The position numbers and the translations under genes were made by a program. From NCBI RefSeq assembly GCF_002355375.1, contig NZ_AP017312.1, positions 885,001 to 949,000 on the forward strand: DNA of 64,000 nucleotides, given 5' to 3'. Positions 38,764-47,700 of this stretch are shown one piece after another. The notes beneath the pieces are model-generated. The model worked only from the letters and a program-made list of their open reading frames with translations. It was not told where the DNA came from and did no database searches. Each line of letters opens with the position of its first letter. The stretch's first letter is position 1. Origin of the DNA: Aneurinibacillus soli. GTDB lineage: Bacteria; Bacillota; Bacilli; Aneurinibacillales; Aneurinibacillaceae.

Positions 38764-38791
38764 CGCTTTTTTTGAATGAGGTGTATCGATC

Positions 38792-40186
38792 ATGAAATTA
38801 GAAAATTATGTAACGAGTATAGAGGATAATGTATATGCAATTAAGAATGTGCCGACGGAAGTAGTCGGCACTGTTTTTGCCAAAGTAAGTCGTAGCCCAC
38901 GCAGTTTTCGAGACAATCTATTCGAGTTGATCAAGGAAGATATGCTGCATTTACCCGATGTGGATATGATTGCGATGTTTAAACAGTCGAATGCACATGC
39001 CGGTGGGTTTATGAAAAAATGGGGTGTCGATTATGGACACTCAAGCATCAAGGAGCATGCGTTTGCACAGTTTTGTATCGAAGGGGTATCCCGCTGGTTT
39101 ACAGAAGCGCTAGAGACCGTACAGGCAGCGAAGTGGCTGTCATTTACCGAGTTTAGTCTGCGATATCAGAAGCCGGAAGACTTTGTGGTTCCGGTTGAGT
39201 TGGACGAGCATCCGGAAATAAAAGAACGTTATATAGCATTTGGTCAGAGATGCTTCGAATGCTATGAAGAGCTCGTTCCGCTCTTCTTTGCATTGATTAA
39301 AGCGAAAAATCCAGAGATGAAAGATGGTGCGGCAGAGAAATTGGCGTATGAGAATGCGCGCAATGCTCTGCCGCTCGCAACGAAATCAAACGTTGCGATT
39401 ACGGGCAATGCACGGGCAATTTCAGACGCGATTGCTGAGCTTCTTGCACATGAAGGATATAGCCAGGAATTCGTAGAGACGGCAGAGAAGGTTCGGATTC
39501 ATACAACGGAAGTGTTGCCATCTTTGATTAGTCATACGGAAGCAACACCGTTCCACCGTTCGTACGTGGCAGATTTTTATCATCGTCGTGCAGTGAAGCA
39601 GACAGAACTTCCGTTATATAGTGGCCCATTCGTAGAAGTAGAAGATGCTGCACCTGCGCTTGCATTTGTGCATAATGCCGACATGACGCTGGGTGATGCC
39701 TCTCTGATGAACCGCTTCAATGAACTGCCGGCGGTAACGCGTGCGTTTGGCAAGCGGATAGCGGTTGTGTGTTCAGAAGGGTGCCACCATCAGATCATTC
39801 GCCACCGTGCATTTGATTTCTCGATTCAGCTTCCGGATACACGGTACGGTTTTATTCTGCCGCAGGAGGTAGTAGAAGCGACTGGCGCTGAGACAGCGGA
39901 TCGTATTACGGATATATGCCTATCTCTGCACGCTGAGTCGCATGAATTGTACGAAGCACTCGTTGTAGCTGGACTCATCGGGATTGCCCCATATGTTGTC
40001 CTGAATGGCAACGCCCGCCGTCTGCCGTTCTACGCCAACATGTATGGACTCGCACACTTCGTCACGTTGCGAAAGGAAGAATACGCCCAGGATGAGATCC
40101 GCAGCGTTGCCGGCCAGCTTGAACATGTTTTCACCGACATGCAGCAGCTTCCGGGCTTCGAGTTGGACCGTCATACAAAGAAATAA
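38792..40186 (+). CDS. Double-domain ThyX-like (FAD-dependent thymidylate synthase family) protein
   Basis: 464 residues, about twice the usual ThyX length, built of two ThyX-type halves. In the first (about 60-150) the RHR motif is replaced: VSRWFTEALETVQAAKWLSFTEFSLRYQKPEDFVVP. In the second (about 330-360) it is kept, in QIIRHRAFDFSIQLPDTRYGFILP, but the spacing to the next Arg-Tyr is unusual. True ThyX enzymes make dTMP with FAD and methylenetetrahydrofolate as tetramers of single domains. Whether this one does is open. GAATGAGGTG precedes the ATG. Confidence 0.82.
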   Translation: MKLENYVTSIEDNVYAIKNVPTEVVGTVFAKVSRSPRSFRDNLFELIKEDMLHLPDVDMIAMFKQSNAHAGGFMKKWGVDYGHSSIKEHAFAQFCIEGVSRWFTEALETVQAAKWLSFTEFSLRYQKPEDFVVPVELDEHPEIKERYIAFGQRCFECYEELVPLFFALIKAKNPEMKDGAAEKLAYENARNALPLATKSNVAITGNARAISDAIAELLAHEGYSQEFVETAEKVRIHTTEVLPSLISHTEATPFHRSYVADFYHRRAVKQTELPLYSGPFVEVEDAAPALAFVHNADMTLGDASLMNRFNELPAVTRAFGKRIAVVCSEGCHHQIIRHRAFDFSIQLPDTRYGFILPQEVVEATGAETADRITDICLSLHAESHELYEALVVAGLIGIAPYVVLNGNARRLPFYANMYGLAHFVTLRKEEYAQDEIRSVAGQLEHVFTDMQQLPGFELDRHTKK

Positions 40187-40199
40187 TGCGTTTGATCAC

Positions 40200-40238
40200 A
40201 GAGCTGTTCCATGTAGTAACGTGGCAGCTCTTTTTTTC
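40200..40238 (+). terminator. Rho-independent terminator
   Basis: AGAGCTG and CAGCTCT pair around an extra CCA/TGG helix, then seven T's. Confidence 0.88.
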
Positions 40239-40335
40239 CTATCGTTCGTAAAACTGTTAGAATTACTATGGTACTAAAGTCGTTATACCTGCTATAAATA
40301 AAGAAAAGGATAGATCGAAGAGGAGATGAAAGCAC

Positions 40336-41400
40336 TTGAGTGGAGTAGGGGAAGCGGTAGATGCGAAGGACCATCTTTATCTGGCTTCAATTGTTTTTGA
40401 GCATTCAAGTGACGGGATTTTAATTACAGATGCTTCCGCTGTCATCATAAGCGTGAATCCTGCTTTTACACGTGTAACGGGCTACAGGCCTCATGAGGTG
40501 GTGGGAAAGACTCCGCGTGTTTTGCGTTCGGGAAAACAGCCGTCCGCTTTTTATTATCACATGTGGCGTTCGCTACAGGAAAAAGGAAGCTGGCAAGGCG
40601 AAGTATGGAATCGACACAAGAATGGCGATGCCTATCTGGAATTTCTTCGGATTACAACGATTAAAGATCGGACGGGAAGCGTGCTGTATTACATGGCAGT
40701 ATTTGCCGATATTACGGAACGGGAGCAACTGCGTAACGAACTGCTACAGACAGCGAAGATTCAGCGGGAGCTTCTTCCAAAGCCGCTTCAAGATGCTAGG
40801 ATTACATTAAAAAGCATTTATCGGCCGTATCGCTATGTAAGCGGAGACCTATATGGGTACAAGTGGACCCGAGATAAAAATAAGCTATTTGGTTTTTTGA
40901 TCGATGTGATGGGGCATGGGGTAGCAACTGCTCTTCAGACATCGGCGCTACGCATTCTTTTTCGCCAGGCCTTTGAGAGTAGTCATTCGCTAGCGGAGAG
41001 ACTTGCTTACATTAATCATGAGGCGATGTGTTTGTTTACCGATGATGCGTTTGCTGCTGCGATTTGTTTTGAGATTGACTTTACAGCTCAGACACTTACA
41101 TATGCATCAGCGGGGATCACTTATTTTCTGGCGTATACGGACCAGGTGGAAGGGCTTATTAAAGCATCTGGCATGTTCCTTGGTATTATGGATGGCGTGC
41201 AATATGAACAGCATGTGCTACCATTTGCTTCGGGAGACCGCTTTTTCTTTCTCACAGATGGCTTGTTTGATATGCTTCCGCTTTCATTTGCCGGGGAGGG
41301 AAAAGGTTCGTTTGGTCATACGGTGGAAATGCTTGAACGAATGGCATATAGCAATGAATGCACAGATGATGCATCAGCCATTTGCTTACAGATACGATAG
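40336..41400 (+). CDS. PAS-domain protein phosphatase (PP2C/SpoIIE type)
   Basis: 354 residues. PAS sensor domain (about 10-130: LITDASAVIISVNPAFTRVTGY) followed by a SpoIIE-type PP2C phosphatase (about 150-354: YVSGDLYGY, GFLIDVMGHGVATAL, GDRFFFLTDGLFDM), with the metal-binding Asp residues present. It should remove phosphate from a STAS antagonist protein, as RsbU and RsbP do. The start is probably TTG 40336, about ten nt after GAGGAG. It is the first gene of a four-gene partner-switching cluster. Confidence 0.9.
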   Translation: MSGVGEAVDAKDHLYLASIVFEHSSDGILITDASAVIISVNPAFTRVTGYRPHEVVGKTPRVLRSGKQPSAFYYHMWRSLQEKGSWQGEVWNRHKNGDAYLEFLRITTIKDRTGSVLYYMAVFADITEREQLRNELLQTAKIQRELLPKPLQDARITLKSIYRPYRYVSGDLYGYKWTRDKNKLFGFLIDVMGHGVATALQTSALRILFRQAFESSHSLAERLAYINHEAMCLFTDDAFAAAICFEIDFTAQTLTYASAGITYFLAYTDQVEGLIKASGMFLGIMDGVQYEQHVLPFASGDRFFFLTDGLFDMLPLSFAGEGKGSFGHTVEMLERMAYSNECTDDASAICLQIR

Positions 41401-41433
41401 ATGGGGTGAGGAGAGAAAGAGGAGGGATCAGTT

Positions 41434-41901
41434 ATGCGGGAGCTGCAGCTTGTCTGTATAAAGAAACAGGAGCTTCCTTTCATACGGGAACAGATCAGTA
41501 CGTTCATCCGGGAGACGGTACCCGATGATAGTGTGCTGCTTGAGATCGCTGTCAATGAGGCGATTAATAATGCGATGCGGTACGGCAACAGAGGAGAGCC
41601 GCGGTCCGTGACCATTCGGCTACATAGTACAGGAAAGCGACTAGTGGTTCGGGTACGGGATGATGGAGAAGGATTCAAGGGAAACGAACGATTGCAAAAG
41701 CTATCATATGCTTATTACTCTACTCATGAAGAATTATATAAAGAATCAGGACGAGGTCTCTATATTATGAAGACGGTGACCGATTATATAAAATATAATG
41801 AAAAAGGTAACGAGGTTATGCTAGTGAAATATACAGATTCATGCCGAAAGTCATCTTCTGTAATAGATTGCTCGCTCGTTGCTTTAGGAGATAATAGCTA
41901 G
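41434..41901 (+). CDS. RsbW-like anti-sigma / serine kinase
   Basis: 155 residues, GHKL-type ATPase of the anti-sigma group. The N box EIAVNEAINNAMRYG, G1 box DDGEGF and G2 box SGRGLYIMK are intact. It should phosphorylate the STAS protein encoded at 43619 and bind an unknown target. No sigma factor gene is in the cluster. GAGGAGGGATC precedes the ATG. Confidence 0.9.
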   Translation: MRELQLVCIKKQELPFIREQISTFIRETVPDDSVLLEIAVNEAINNAMRYGNRGEPRSVTIRLHSTGKRLVVRVRDDGEGFKGNERLQKLSYAYYSTHEELYKESGRGLYIMKTVTDYIKYNEKGNEVMLVKYTDSCRKSSSVIDCSLVALGDNS

Positions 41902-41922
41902 AAGAACAGGAGGGAAGATGGC

Positions 41923-43605
41923 TTGAATATCAGAAAAAAGCTGGTCATTGCGAATTTGTGTATTGTCGTATTTATGCTGGCTATGGCGGGATACTCCAAT
42001 TTTTCATTGCTGAAAATTAATGGAAATGGCGATGATATGTATCATAAGCGGGTGATTCCGATATCGCAGCTTGGACAAATTGGTAAATACGCGGAGAACA
42101 CACGGGTAAGTATGTTATCTTCAGTAGTCTCTCAAAAACCACAATTAACAGAAAAGGCAGAAGCAAACCTTGTGCAGATCGCTACCATTATGAAAGAATA
42201 TAGTAGTAGTGACCTAACGGAAGAAGAAAGAAGTTTGTTTACCCGCTTCTCTACTTCCTGGAAAGAGTTCGAAACGATTGTGCACAATAATATAAAGCTT
42301 GTTCAGGCGGGCAAGTATGAGGAAGCACGAGCTGGATTGCAGAAGGGAGGCGTACCGTTCGGCAAGGCAAGTGATGATCTTATGAGCTTAATGAAGCTAA
42401 ATGAAAAAGTGGCCGAACAGCTCATGAATCAGAACGAGGAATCGTACCAATCTACTCATCTTATTCTTATTATCTTAAGTGTGCTGTCTGTTCTGGCTGC
42501 GGTAGGAATTGCTATGGCATCGGGTACAGTCATCTCCAAACCATTGCAGAAGCTGGCAGAGCAGGCCCGTCGGATTGCTGAGAATGATTTAACTGTAGCT
42601 GACATAGAAGTAAAAAGTAACGATGAGATCGGCCAGCTATCTCACTCCTTTAATCAGATGAAGAAAAATCTTCATTCCATTGTTGGCGGTGTACATCGTG
42701 GCGTAGAAGAACTGTCAGCTAGTTCGCAAGAAATGGCGGCTTCAAGCGAGCAGGTAAGTGCAGGTGTCCAGGAAGTAACGGCCAGCATTCATGAGGTGGC
42801 GAGTGCGGCAGAGGCCGGAAGTCAGGCGGTTGTGGATGCTTCGAAGGTGCTGCTTGAGCTCTCCTCGCTCATTCAGATTGCGAAGGATAAGGCGAACAGT
42901 GCGGCTGAGAATTCTGATGAGACACTGCGCACAGCCGAAAATGGCAAAAACATTGTAGCGGATACGGTCCGGCGCATGGAAAGTATTCAGACGAGAACAG
43001 CAGAAACCGAGACGTTAATTGCTACACTGAATGAGTACTCCAAGGAAATCGAACTGATTACCGATACGATTACGCAGCTTGCAGCTCAGACCAACCTGCT
43101 GGCGCTGAATGCGGCGATTGAAGCTGCGCGTGCCGGAGAAGCAGGCAAAGGATTTGCTGTTGTAGCGGATGAAGTGCGCAAGCTTGCGGAGCAGTCGAAT
43201 GCGGGAGCTGTCCAGGTAGCTGAGCTTGTACAAAAAATTTCAGAAAGTACGCTTCGTGCGGTTACGGCGACCCAGCAGAGCCGGACAGAAGTAGAAGAAG
43301 GCACGGTAATTGTGGCACAGGCAGGGGAAGCGTTATCTGACATTTTGCAAGCTGTATCGGCCACAGAGAAAGAAGTGCGCAGCATCGTCGAAGTAACTGA
43401 CGAAGAAGTGGCTGGTTCTGATAAAATTATTCAGTTGATTCACTCCCTGGCAACAATTGTCGAGAATACGGCTGATCATGCACAGCAAGTATCCGCTACG
43501 ACGGAGCAGGTATCTGCCTCGATGCAGACGATTGCGGCAAGTGCGGAAGAGACAAGTGCGATGGCGGTTGAACTGCGGTCGAGAGTGGACCAATTCAAAG
43601 TATAA
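41923..43605 (+). CDS. Methyl-accepting chemotaxis protein
   Basis: 560 residues. TM1 (about 8-28), an external four-helix-type sensor (30-185), TM2 (about 186-206), a HAMP domain (207-260) and a long cytosolic coiled coil with the hairpin tip [24 protein letters not shown] and [18 protein letters not shown], which contacts CheA/CheW. The TTG start lies eight nt after AGGAGGG. It is placed between the kinase and the STAS gene of a partner-switching set, an unusual position for a chemoreceptor. Confidence 0.95.
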   Translation: MNIRKKLVIANLCIVVFMLAMAGYSNFSLLKINGNGDDMYHKRVIPISQLGQIGKYAENTRVSMLSSVVSQKPQLTEKAEANLVQIATIMKEYSSSDLTEEERSLFTRFSTSWKEFETIVHNNIKLVQAGKYEEARAGLQKGGVPFGKASDDLMSLMKLNEKVAEQLMNQNEESYQSTHLILIILSVLSVLAAVGIAMASGTVISKPLQKLAEQARRIAENDLTVADIEVKSNDEIGQLSHSFNQMKKNLHSIVGGVHRGVEELSASSQEMAASSEQVSAGVQEVTASIHEVASAAEAGSQAVVDASKVLLELSSLIQIAKDKANSAAENSDETLRTAENGKNIVADTVRRMESIQTRTAETETLIATLNEYSKEIELITDTITQLAAQTNLLALNAAIEAARAGEAGKGFAVVADEVRKLAEQSNAGAVQVAELVQKISESTLRAVTATQQSRTEVEEGTVIVAQAGEALSDILQAVSATEKEVRSIVEVTDEEVAGSDKIIQLIHSLATIVENTADHAQQVSATTEQVSASMQTIAASAEETSAMAVELRSRVDQFKV

Positions 43606-43618
43606 GAACAGGAGAGGA

Positions 43619-43936
43619 GTGTCAGTCGTACATATGATAGAAGATATTGTGTTAGCCAATCACGAAGTACGTGTTACACTGCGAGGCAACATTTATGTAG
43701 AGCAGGCATCCTCTATTCGCGAGCAGCTGCTGGACTATATGGAAGAGGGCCATAAGAATTTTATGATTAATGTTGCAGCTGTAGACTATATTGATAGCTC
43801 AGGACTTGGCGTACTTGTGGCACTTCACAAGCGGACGCAGCAGGTAGGCGGGCAGCTTACTATTCAAGGGTTGCACGGAGTTGTCAAAGAGTTGTTTGAG
43901 TTGACGCGGCTTACCAAAGTATTTACGATTGTATAG
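43619..43936 (+). CDS. STAS-domain anti-sigma factor antagonist
   Basis: About 105 residues, STAS fold with AAVDYIDSSGLGVLVALHKR, where the second Ser is the expected phosphorylation site. It would switch partners with the RsbW-like kinase depending on its phosphorylation. I prefer GTG 43619, which has AGGAG close upstream; ATG 43634 is the alternative but is 13 nt from it. Last gene of the cluster. Confidence 0.88.
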   Translation: MSVVHMIEDIVLANHEVRVTLRGNIYVEQASSIREQLLDYMEEGHKNFMINVAAVDYIDSSGLGVLVALHKRTQQVGGQLTIQGLHGVVKELFELTRLTKVFTIV

Positions 43937-43944
43937 TCCCATAC

Positions 43945-43980
43945 AAGCATGCCGGCTATTATAAGCTGGCGTGCTTTTTT
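43945..43980 (+). terminator. Rho-independent terminator
   Basis: AAGCATGCCGGCT and AGCTGGCGTGCTT pair, then TTTT. Confidence 0.9.
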
Positions 43981-44036
43981 CATGCAGTTGTAAAAGTGCA
44001 GGAAGCGGAGTACGATTGGAGGCGGAGGAGAGACAT

Positions 44037-45116
44037 ATGGATACCAAACAAAAGAGAAAAGCAGGGATGGAAGCAGCTGTTATTGGCCTTGCTGGAGCTC
44101 TGCTGTTCATGCTGCTACATATTCCGCTACCCTGGATTCTTGGACCGCTTACTGCTGTGATGGTTTGGAGACTGTCTACTGGACGCGTATTGTACTGGCC
44201 GACTGTTCTGCGTTCATCCGGACTACTGGTGCTTGGCTCCATGTTGGGAGCTGCTTTTACACATGAAACGGTTGTACAGATCATTCAGCAGCTTCCGTAT
44301 ATGGCTGCTGCTACAATCGCTACCGTCTTGTTCAGCCTTTCGCTCGGGGTATGGGTAGCATATCGAACGGGTCTGACGTTACCAAGTGGTGTGTTTGGTA
44401 GTGTGCCGGGCGGGTTATCACAGATGCTTGTTCTGAGTGAGGAAGTCGAAGGAGTAGACGCGACTGTGGTCGCATTTATGCAGACGATTCGCGTGATGAG
44501 CGTTATTTTTGCGGTTCCATTTCTCACGATTCACGGCATAGGAGCCGAACAAGTTGTGTCGACTGGTTCTAGCGGTGGAGGAGCTGTAAATATAGAGGGA
44601 TGGACGTATGTATTGTATGCGGCGGTTGCACTCGGAGGAGCGTGGGCAGGCAGAAAAATTGGCTTGCCGACCAGTGTGCTCACCGGACCACTATTAGCAA
44701 CGGCGTGTTGTGCTATTTTTTATATGCCGGTACCACCGCTGCCACCTATGATTATTTTGTTATCCCAGTTTGCGATTGGCGTTCATATTGGCTTACAGAT
44801 GAAGCCACACATGCTTGGAAACGTCAAAAAACTGGGAGGATATACGATAACCAGCAGCTTGCTGCTCATTTTATTCTCTTTGTTCGTTGCCTGGTTGCTG
44901 ACAAAAGTATCGTCGATGACGCTGTCCACCGCATTTTTAAGTACCGCTCCGGGTGGAATTGCCGAGATGGGAGTAACGGCATCGATGGTCCATGCTGATC
45001 TGTCGATGGTAAGTGGGTACCAGCTTTTTCGGGTCTTTTTTGTTATTTTTGCAGTTCCGCCTATGCTGGCCTGGTGGATGCGTCGTCTACAGAAGAAGGA
45101 AACAAGCATATCGTAA
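44037..45116 (+). CDS. AbrB-type membrane protein
   Basis: 359 residues with about ten membrane helices in two similar halves, as in the AbrB duplication family. Homologues are often mislabelled ammonia monooxygenase or AbrB regulator. The motifs PWILGPLTAVMVWRL and the paired GSVPGGLSQML and STAPGGIAEMG mark the two repeats. They are probably transporters; the substrate is unknown. GGAGGAG precedes ATG 44037; an earlier in-frame start would add an untypical tail. Confidence 0.85.
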   Translation: MDTKQKRKAGMEAAVIGLAGALLFMLLHIPLPWILGPLTAVMVWRLSTGRVLYWPTVLRSSGLLVLGSMLGAAFTHETVVQIIQQLPYMAAATIATVLFSLSLGVWVAYRTGLTLPSGVFGSVPGGLSQMLVLSEEVEGVDATVVAFMQTIRVMSVIFAVPFLTIHGIGAEQVVSTGSSGGGAVNIEGWTYVLYAAVALGGAWAGRKIGLPTSVLTGPLLATACCAIFYMPVPPLPPMIILLSQFAIGVHIGLQMKPHMLGNVKKLGGYTITSSLLLILFSLFVAWLLTKVSSMTLSTAFLSTAPGGIAEMGVTASMVHADLSMVSGYQLFRVFFVIFAVPPMLAWWMRRLQKKETSIS

Positions 45117-45254
45117 CGAAGTTGCGAAAAAAAACAGGAAAATGTGTCTAATTTTCGAACATTATCCAGAAAAACTTCTTTTTTTCGCCAATATTCGATA
45201 GAATGAGAGCGTTGTTAAGAGAAAGAGAAAAATAAAGGTGTGAAGTTACAAAAA

Positions 45255-45375
45255 TTTACTTGCCGAATTCACGTACTGTGAAGCGGGGGGAAAGTATTAT
45301 TTTTGGGGTGAATCTGCGTATGCGGACAGAGACCTTATCCTCTGAACCCGTCAACTAACCTCGTAGGCTCGAAGG
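45255..45375 (+). promoter_or_regulatory. Cyclic-di-AMP (ydaO-yuaA) riboswitch 1
   Basis: Conserved blocks of the family in order: GGGGGGAAA (45285), GGGGTGAATCTGCG (45305) and GAACCCGTCAACTAACCTCG (45344), closing with TAGGC. It lies directly before a cell-wall hydrolase gene, the classic location. No T-run follows and the ribosome-binding site is immediately downstream, so control is probably at translation or at a site I do not see. Confidence 0.85.
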
Positions 45376-45388
45376 GAGTAAATCGTTC

Positions 45389-45853
45389 TTGAAAAGAAAG
45401 AATTTTTTGTCTTTTTTACTTGCCGCCTCTATTACAGTCACAGGTCTATCTTTACCATTTGGAGCAGATACAGCATTTGCTGCTTCACATGGAACGCTTG
45501 TCTCAAAAGCGAAAAGCCTCATTGGAACACCGTATAAGTTCGGAGGCACAACACGTAAAGGATTTGATTGTTCAGGGTTTTTAAATTATGTATTTAAAAC
45601 CGAGAACATTGCGCTTCCACGTACAGCAAGCGGGATGTATGAGAAGGGAACGCCGGTTTCACGTTCGTCATTGCGGACAGGAGACCTCGTCTTTTTCAAA
45701 ACATCGCGCAGCGGAGGAATTTCTCATGCAGGCATGTATATTGGCAATGGGAAGTTCGTACATTCCGCAAGCAGTAGTGGTGTATCGATCAGCAGTCTCA
45801 ATGATAAATATTATTGGGCAAACCGCTATGCAGGTGCGCGTCGCGTGAATTGA
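45389..45853 (+). CDS. Secreted NlpC/P60 endopeptidase
   Basis: 154 residues with a signal peptide (1-31, cut near AFAA/SHG). The NlpC/P60 domain has the catalytic Cys in KGFDCSGFLNYVF, the His in ISHAGMYIGNGKFVHS and a following partner residue. It would cut the stem peptide between D-glutamate and diaminopimelate. The start is TTG 45389, ten nt after AGGGAG. The riboswitch upstream ties its expression to cyclic di-AMP. Confidence 0.93.
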   Translation: MKRKNFLSFLLAASITVTGLSLPFGADTAFAASHGTLVSKAKSLIGTPYKFGGTTRKGFDCSGFLNYVFKTENIALPRTASGMYEKGTPVSRSSLRTGDLVFFKTSRSGGISHAGMYIGNGKFVHSASSSGVSISSLNDKYYWANRYAGARRVN

Positions 45854-45879
45854 TATCCATACATAACTTTCGCAAAGGA

Positions 45880-45916
45880 CTCTCAACTGCAAACTGTGCG
45901 GTTGGGGGTTTTTTTA
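45880..45916 (+). terminator. Terminator between the convergent hydrolase and kdpD genes
   Basis: CTCAACTGCA pairs with TGCGGTTGGG, then a run of T's on the plus strand. The kdpD stop is at its right edge. Confidence 0.8.
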
Positions 45917-47059
45917 TTCCCGGTAATCGACGCCATCGGCTACGATTAAAATATCGACAAATCGGGTGTTTTTCATGATTCGGTTTATGATGGAGCCTTT
46001 GATGATTTCTTCCCAGCGGGAGCGGGCAGACTGCCCGAGTACCATCTGCGTAATGCCTTTTTCATTAACGAAGTCGATCATAATCTGTTCGGGCTTTTTT
46101 CCTCCCAGCGCTCGAATATGAAATTCTGCACCAAGGTCACGCGCGATTTGTTCCAGTTCTCGGTGCTGTTTGCGGGTTGCTGCATTGAGACGATCAACTG
46201 GAGCGAGTGGAATGGTCAGAATGTACAGCTCACATTTCAGGCGATGAGCAATTCGCCAGCCACGGCGGATCAGGCGTTCGGCATTTGGTCGGTAGTTGAC
46301 GCAGACAAGAATTTTTTCGTTCGCGCCTTTCATCAGTTCAATGCCTCGCTCAAGTTTGTAAGACTCAAGTCGTTCATCGACATCGTCGGCTACTTCTCGG
46401 AGTGCAATCTCTCGCAGGGCGTTCAGATTGCCGACCCGGAAAAAGCTATGCAGTGATTGCTCCACTTTTTCGGGACGGTAGATCAGGCCGGATTTTAGCC
46501 GCTCGCGCAGTTTTTCCGGTGAGGTATCAATAAGTTGTATTTCGTCTGCTTCACGCAGAATCCAGTCCGGCACGCGTTCTCGTACTTTGACGCCCGTTAG
46601 CTGTTCGACGGTACAGTTCAAACTTTCGAGATGCTGGATATTGACAGCGGTTAGGACATTAATACCCGCTTTGATCATTTCCATTACATCTTCATATCGC
46701 TTTTGATTTTTCGTGCCCGGTACATTGGTGTGCGCCAGTTCATCAATAATGACGTATTGTGGATGGCGCGCGAGAATGCCTGCAAGGTCGAGTTCTTCCA
46801 GTTCTTTTCCTTTGTAGGAAATGGTCTGAAGGGGGAAGAGCGGTAGATTCCCGATTTGATCGGCTGTCTCGACGCGGCCATGTGTTTCCACAAGTCCTAC
46901 AATAATATCAACTCCCTGGGTAAGCAGATCATTGCCTTCCCGTAGCATCGCATACGTTTTTCCGACACCAGGAGCGGCCCCAACAAAAATTTTCAGATGG
47001 CCGCGGCTTTCCTTTTCAATCAATTGTAAGTATTGTTCCGGTGATTTTCGTTTCATCAT
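45914..47059 (-). CDS. kdpD: Short KdpD (sensor and USP domains only)
   Basis: 381 residues. It keeps the KdpD N-terminal domain with Walker A GAAPGVGKTYAML (about residue 28), DELAHTNVPG (about 105) and RYEDVMEMI, then a USP domain (about 250-370; KILVCVNYRPNAERLIRRG, VLGQSARSRWEEIIKGS). The four membrane helices and the histidine kinase of full KdpD are absent, and no kdpE is next to it. Such short forms are known in some cyanobacteria and bacilli. USP domains of KdpD can bind cyclic di-AMP in other Firmicutes, which would match the riboswitches here. Last gene of the kdp operon; GAGG precedes the start. Confidence 0.92.
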   Translation of the reverse strand: MMKRKSPEQYLQLIEKESRGHLKIFVGAAPGVGKTYAMLREGNDLLTQGVDIIVGLVETHGRVETADQIGNLPLFPLQTISYKGKELEELDLAGILARHPQYVIIDELAHTNVPGTKNQKRYEDVMEMIKAGINVLTAVNIQHLESLNCTVEQLTGVKVRERVPDWILREADEIQLIDTSPEKLRERLKSGLIYRPEKVEQSLHSFFRVGNLNALREIALREVADDVDERLESYKLERGIELMKGANEKILVCVNYRPNAERLIRRGWRIAHRLKCELYILTIPLAPVDRLNAATRKQHRELEQIARDLGAEFHIRALGGKKPEQIMIDFVNEKGITQMVLGQSARSRWEEIIKGSIINRIMKNTRFVDILIVADGVDYRE

Positions 47060-47111
47060 CGTATAACCTCCAAAAGCCGTCTTCCTGTAGCAGGAAGGCG
47101 GCTGTGTGTAC

Positions 47112-47675
47112 TTATTTAATAGAAGAAAGAAGGTCTTGGTTGAGTGCTAGCACGTTCACACGCGGTTCTCCGAAAATACCAAGTGAGCGATTTTCCGTGT
47201 GAGTATCTACAAGTTGATTTAGTTTTGCTTCTGTGAGACCCGTTGCTTTAGCAATACGAGGAATTTGTGCTCGGGCTGCGGCAGGTGACAGATGCGGATC
47301 AAAGCCGGAAGCGGATGTGGTAATGAGATCAGCCGGAATCGAAGACACAAGGGCTGGATTGTCTTTTTGGACTGTATTGATGGCCTCTTTTACAGTTTTT
47401 ACGTAGTCGGGACTGGCTACAGCAGCATTCGTAGCGGCTGATGCAGTTGGATCATAGTGCGCTGCTGATGCGCGCGGGTGGAACAGCTTCGGCGATGTGA
47501 AATTCTGGGCGAGCAGTTCGGAGCCGACGATATGCCCATTCTCTGTTACGAGACTTCCTTCCGCTTGATGCGGGAACAACACTTGAGCGACTGCTGTTGT
47601 GGCGAGTGGATAAATCAGCCCACACAGCAGCATGAGAATAAGAGAAGTGCGAAAAGCCGTCCATACAGATGTCAT
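47112..47675 (-). CDS. kdpC: Potassium-transporting ATPase subunit C
   Basis: 187 residues with one N-terminal membrane helix and the family motifs GSELLAQNFTSPKLFHPRASAAHYDPTAS and SGFDPHLSPAAARAQIPRIA. It joins KdpA and KdpB. The start at 47675 follows AAGGAG by six nt; the frame could begin 18 nt earlier but without a ribosome-binding site. Confidence 0.95.
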   Translation of the reverse strand: MTSVWTAFRTSLILMLLCGLIYPLATTAVAQVLFPHQAEGSLVTENGHIVGSELLAQNFTSPKLFHPRASAAHYDPTASAATNAAVASPDYVKTVKEAINTVQKDNPALVSSIPADLITTSASGFDPHLSPAAARAQIPRIAKATGLTEAKLNQLVDTHTENRSLGIFGEPRVNVLALNQDLLSSIK

Positions 47676-47700
47676 GTGAATTCTCCTTATCATTCGCCTG

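Noticed and set aside
44037-45116. Ammonia monooxygenase or AbrB transcription regulator
   Set aside because: Common database labels for this family, but the protein is a two-repeat membrane protein with no catalytic or DNA-binding motif of those kinds.
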